Position numbers and translations under genes: made by a program
The notes under the pieces: generated by a model
Seen by the model: only the letters and a program-made list of their open reading frames with translations
Database searches by the model: none
What the model was told of the DNA's origin: nothing
Shown: positions 32,158 to 34,084 of the stretch, one piece after another
How positions within the stretch are numbered: position 1 is the first letter of the stretch
Layout: every line of letters begins with the position of its first letter
Origin: an uncultured Pseudomonadota bacterium
GTDB taxonomy: Bacteria; Myxococcota_A; UBA796; SXON01
Length of the DNA: 34,084 nt
Direction of reading: 5' to 3'
Assembly (NCBI GenBank): GCA_903844155.1
Contig: CAIMSU010000119.1
Location: 1 to 34,084, forward strand

Positions 32158-34084
32158 GCCCTCCGGAGGCCCCTGGGTCGGCCCGTTCACCCGCCCCCGG
32201 GACAGCACGGGGCCGGCTGCGCGACCGGGTCTCGCCCGCGCTGGTGCTCGCCCGCGCCAGCCCGGGGGCCCTGCGGGCGTGGCTGCGGGTCCGCGGGGCG
32301 CTTGCGGCGGGCCTGGGTGAGCCGTCTGCGTTGGCCTACGATCAGCTTGTGGTGCGGGCTGCCGAGCGGGGAGGGGACCTTGCACGGCTCCTCGCGCTCT
32401 CCGTCCCGGACCACCTCGCTCGGGTGCCGGCCGAGGACCGGGTGCGCTACCTCACGATCATCGGCCGGGTCGTGGACGTGCGCCCGGTTGCGGCGACCCT
32501 GGTCTGCCGGGTGCTGCCAGACCTGCTGCCGACGATGGAAGATGAGCCGCTACGCCGGTTCCTCTCGGAGGCGCTGGCGTTGCACGCGACGAGCCCGCGG
32601 GAGGCCGAGAGCTACTTGCGCCGCGAGTCGAGCCGCGGTGCGCAGGCGGCGGCGGCGATGCAGCAGGGGACGATGCTCTCGGCGCATCAGCGCACGCTCA
32701 CGCTCTACGCGCGTGCCCACACCGGCGAGGACGTGGAAGTTCGGGCGGGGGGAAGCCGATCCTGGGGCGACGGGCACCACGTCTACCTGCCCGAGCGCAT
32801 GGAGGTCTACGGCGACGAGCGGGACTTCACGCTCTACCGGGTCCGCACGGCGCTCGCCGTCGGGCACCTCGAATTCGGGACGTTCGACCTGCGGCTTGAC
32901 GACGTCCCCGGCGACTGGCCGGAGCGGGCGGGAGGCGAGTCGGAGCTGGAACGGTTTTTTCGCGCCTTCCAGAATCGCTCGCTCGCCCGCGACCTTTTCC
33001 AGATCCTCGCAGACGCGCGCGTGGAGGCCCTCGTCCGCACCGCCTACCCCGGCATCGGCCGTGACCTCGACGCACTCGGCGCTACTGTCCGCGGCGAACG
33101 GCCCGATCCCACCGCCCCGGCGATGCGCGCGGTCGAGGCGTTGGGCCGGGCCGTCTGGGGCTTGCCGGCGCTGGCGCTCTCGTCCACCGAGCAGCGGACC
33201 GTCGAGCCACTACTGGCGTTCATCGCCGGGATTGAGGGGCGCAGCGTGGGTGACGTCGCCCTCGCCGTCGCCCGTGCCTACGACGGCGTCGACGCGCTCA
33301 TGCGGCACGTCCGCGACGAGGATCTGAACCGACCTCCCGAAGGTGCGCCGGGCCGACGGGAGCGTGGTTCTCGGCCGACCGAGTACACGCCGGTCGCGCC
33401 GTCGCCCACACAGTCACCACTCGCGCCGGAAGCGGCCGGGGAGGCCGATCGGGCGTTGGCGGCCGAGACCGAGCGGATCCTCGAGGAGATGCGGACGGAC
33501 GGCGCGGATTCGGGTCGACCGGAGCGGCTGGAGGCCCGGCGACGGGCGCGGCGGCAGCGGGAAGATCGGGCCGCGGAGGAGCGTTTGTTGGACGGCGCCC
33601 CGCACGGCGGCGCGGTGGTGGAGGAGGGGGAGGCCGAGGAGCGCGAGGCCAGGGCGGCGACCGGGGCATCGCTGGACGGGCGACGGGTGGACCCGGACGG
33701 CGAGGGGATCGTCCGGCGCGCGCTCTACCCCGAGTGGGATGCCACGATCAACGACTACAAACCGGCGTGGACGTGTGTGGAGGAGCAGCGCCTGAAGGAG
33801 GGATCCGCGGACGTCGTCGCGGAGATCCTCACCCGTCGCCACGGCCTGGTTGTGGACGTGCGACGCCGGTTTGCCGCGCTCCGGCCCGAAGGCCTGGTCC
33901 GTAGGCGCGATCTCACAGACGGCGACGAGCTGGACATGGACCGCGTCCTCGCCGCCCGCGTCGAACGCAAGGTCACCGGGCAGGCGGGCGACCGCATCTA
34001 CGCCCGTCGCGAGCGCGCGCGTCGTGACGTCGCCGTCGCCTTCCTCCTCGATCAATCCAGCTCCACCAACGAGAGCGCGGACGG
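32154..34084 (+). CDS. CbbO/NorD-type VWA-domain protein (partial, runs off the window)
   Basis: The frame beginning at 32154 stays open to the end of the window (643 codons), far longer than chance would allow. The N-terminal half is helical ([14 protein letters not shown], then [22 protein letters not shown]). A Glu/Arg/Ala-rich linker (about 390-500) follows, then a NorD-like piece, [22 protein letters not shown]. The final visible residues, [17 protein letters not shown], begin a VWA domain with the MIDAS motif DxSxS. The start is uncertain. CTG 32154 would overlap the ATPase stop as CTGA, like the NTGA junctions elsewhere here; GTG 32244 is the first usual start but would cut into the first helix. 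With the MoxR ATPase it should form a remodelling pair. The C-terminus is missing. Confidence 0.82.
   Translation, partial: MSPPEAPGSARSPAPGTARGRLRDRVSPALVLARASPGALRAWLRVRGALAAGLGEPSALAYDQLVVRAAERGGDLARLLALSVPDHLARVPAEDRVRYLTIIGRVVDVRPVAATLVCRVLPDLLPTMEDEPLRRFLSEALALHATSPREAESYLRRESSRGAQAAAAMQQGTMLSAHQRTLTLYARAHTGEDVEVRAGGSRSWGDGHHVYLPERMEVYGDERDFTLYRVRTALAVGHLEFGTFDLRLDDVPGDWPERAGGESELERFFRAFQNRSLARDLFQILADARVEALVRTAYPGIGRDLDALGATVRGERPDPTAPAMRAVEALGRAVWGLPALALSSTEQRTVEPLLAFIAGIEGRSVGDVALAVARAYDGVDALMRHVRDEDLNRPPEGAPGRRERGSRPTEYTPVAPSPTQSPLAPEAAGEADRALAAETERILEEMRTDGADSGRPERLEARRRARRQREDRAAEERLLDGAPHGGAVVEEGEAEEREARAATGASLDGRRVDPDGEGIVRRALYPEWDATINDYKPAWTCVEEQRLKEGSADVVAEILTRRHGLVVDVRRRFAALRPEGLVRRRDLTDGDELDMDRVLAARVERKVTGQAGDRIYARRERARRDVAVAFLLDQSSSTNESAD

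Overview
The window is a GC-rich stretch of bacterial chromosome, almost wall to wall genes, with no rRNA, tRNA, CRISPR array, integrase or transposase that I could see. The gene style suggests Myxococcota (the former deltaproteobacterial myxobacteria) or a close uncultured relative. About ten genes encode predicted lipoproteins, several with Asp/Ser/Thr-rich spacers after the lipid-anchored Cys (for example DSGDTADSG). One has a Cys-rich linker of a kind common in that group. There are two Hanks-type Ser/Thr kinases, TSP3-type calcium repeats and a CotH-family lipoprotein. The taxon is inferred from style only.

Layout. 1-303: apparently non-coding DNA with inverted repeats. 304-2911 (+): FG-GAP-like lipoprotein, CPBP (Rce1-like) membrane protease, a 33-residue membrane peptide, an ICMT-like membrane methyltransferase and a Lys-rich 34-residue protein. 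2935-4227 (+): secreted subtilase. 4292-10763 (-): a five-gene run of kinase with a degenerate cyclase domain, pilin-like lipoprotein, outer-membrane barrel, transmembrane kinase, and a lipoprotein alpha/beta hydrolase with a golvesin-like C-terminal domain. 10871-15315 (+): lipoprotein, mazG, lipoprotein, degenerate acyl-CoA-synthetase-like protein, class III CoA-transferase and a nadD-like gene carrying a palindromic insertion. 15382-17607 (-): Cys-rich lipoprotein, E1-alpha of a 2-oxoacid dehydrogenase, apaG. 17669-18978 (+): conserved hypothetical and a cation diffusion facilitator. 18975-20562 (-): hypothetical gene and a thioredoxin-fold lipoprotein, with a possible signal-peptide mini-ORF between them. 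20706-21992 (+): CotH lipoprotein. 22024-25615 (+): biotin carboxylase, biotin carrier and methylmalonyl-CoA mutase catalytic chain, overlapping by ATGA, forming part of a propionyl-CoA to succinyl-CoA route. 25700-26291 (+): frameshifted lipoprotein. 26324-28144 (-): large Trp-rich lipoprotein. 28250-29992 (+): AAA-ATPase/PD-(D/E)XK protein. 29998-31287 (-): class I aminotransferase. 31345 to the window end (+): MoxR/CbbQ-type ATPase and a truncated CbbO/NorD-type VWA protein.

Two organisational rules recur. Genes inside operons often overlap by four bases (NTGA) and use ATG, GTG, TTG and perhaps CTG starts. Genes at the head of a unit often lack a Shine-Dalgarno sequence and instead carry a TANNNN hexamer 5-9 bases before the start codon, as expected if many transcripts are leaderless. 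The most unusual items are the Rce1-like/ICMT-like pair around a mini membrane peptide, the two-kinase envelope operon, the non-RD kinase with a metal-site-altered cyclase domain, and the in-frame hairpin insertion in nadD.
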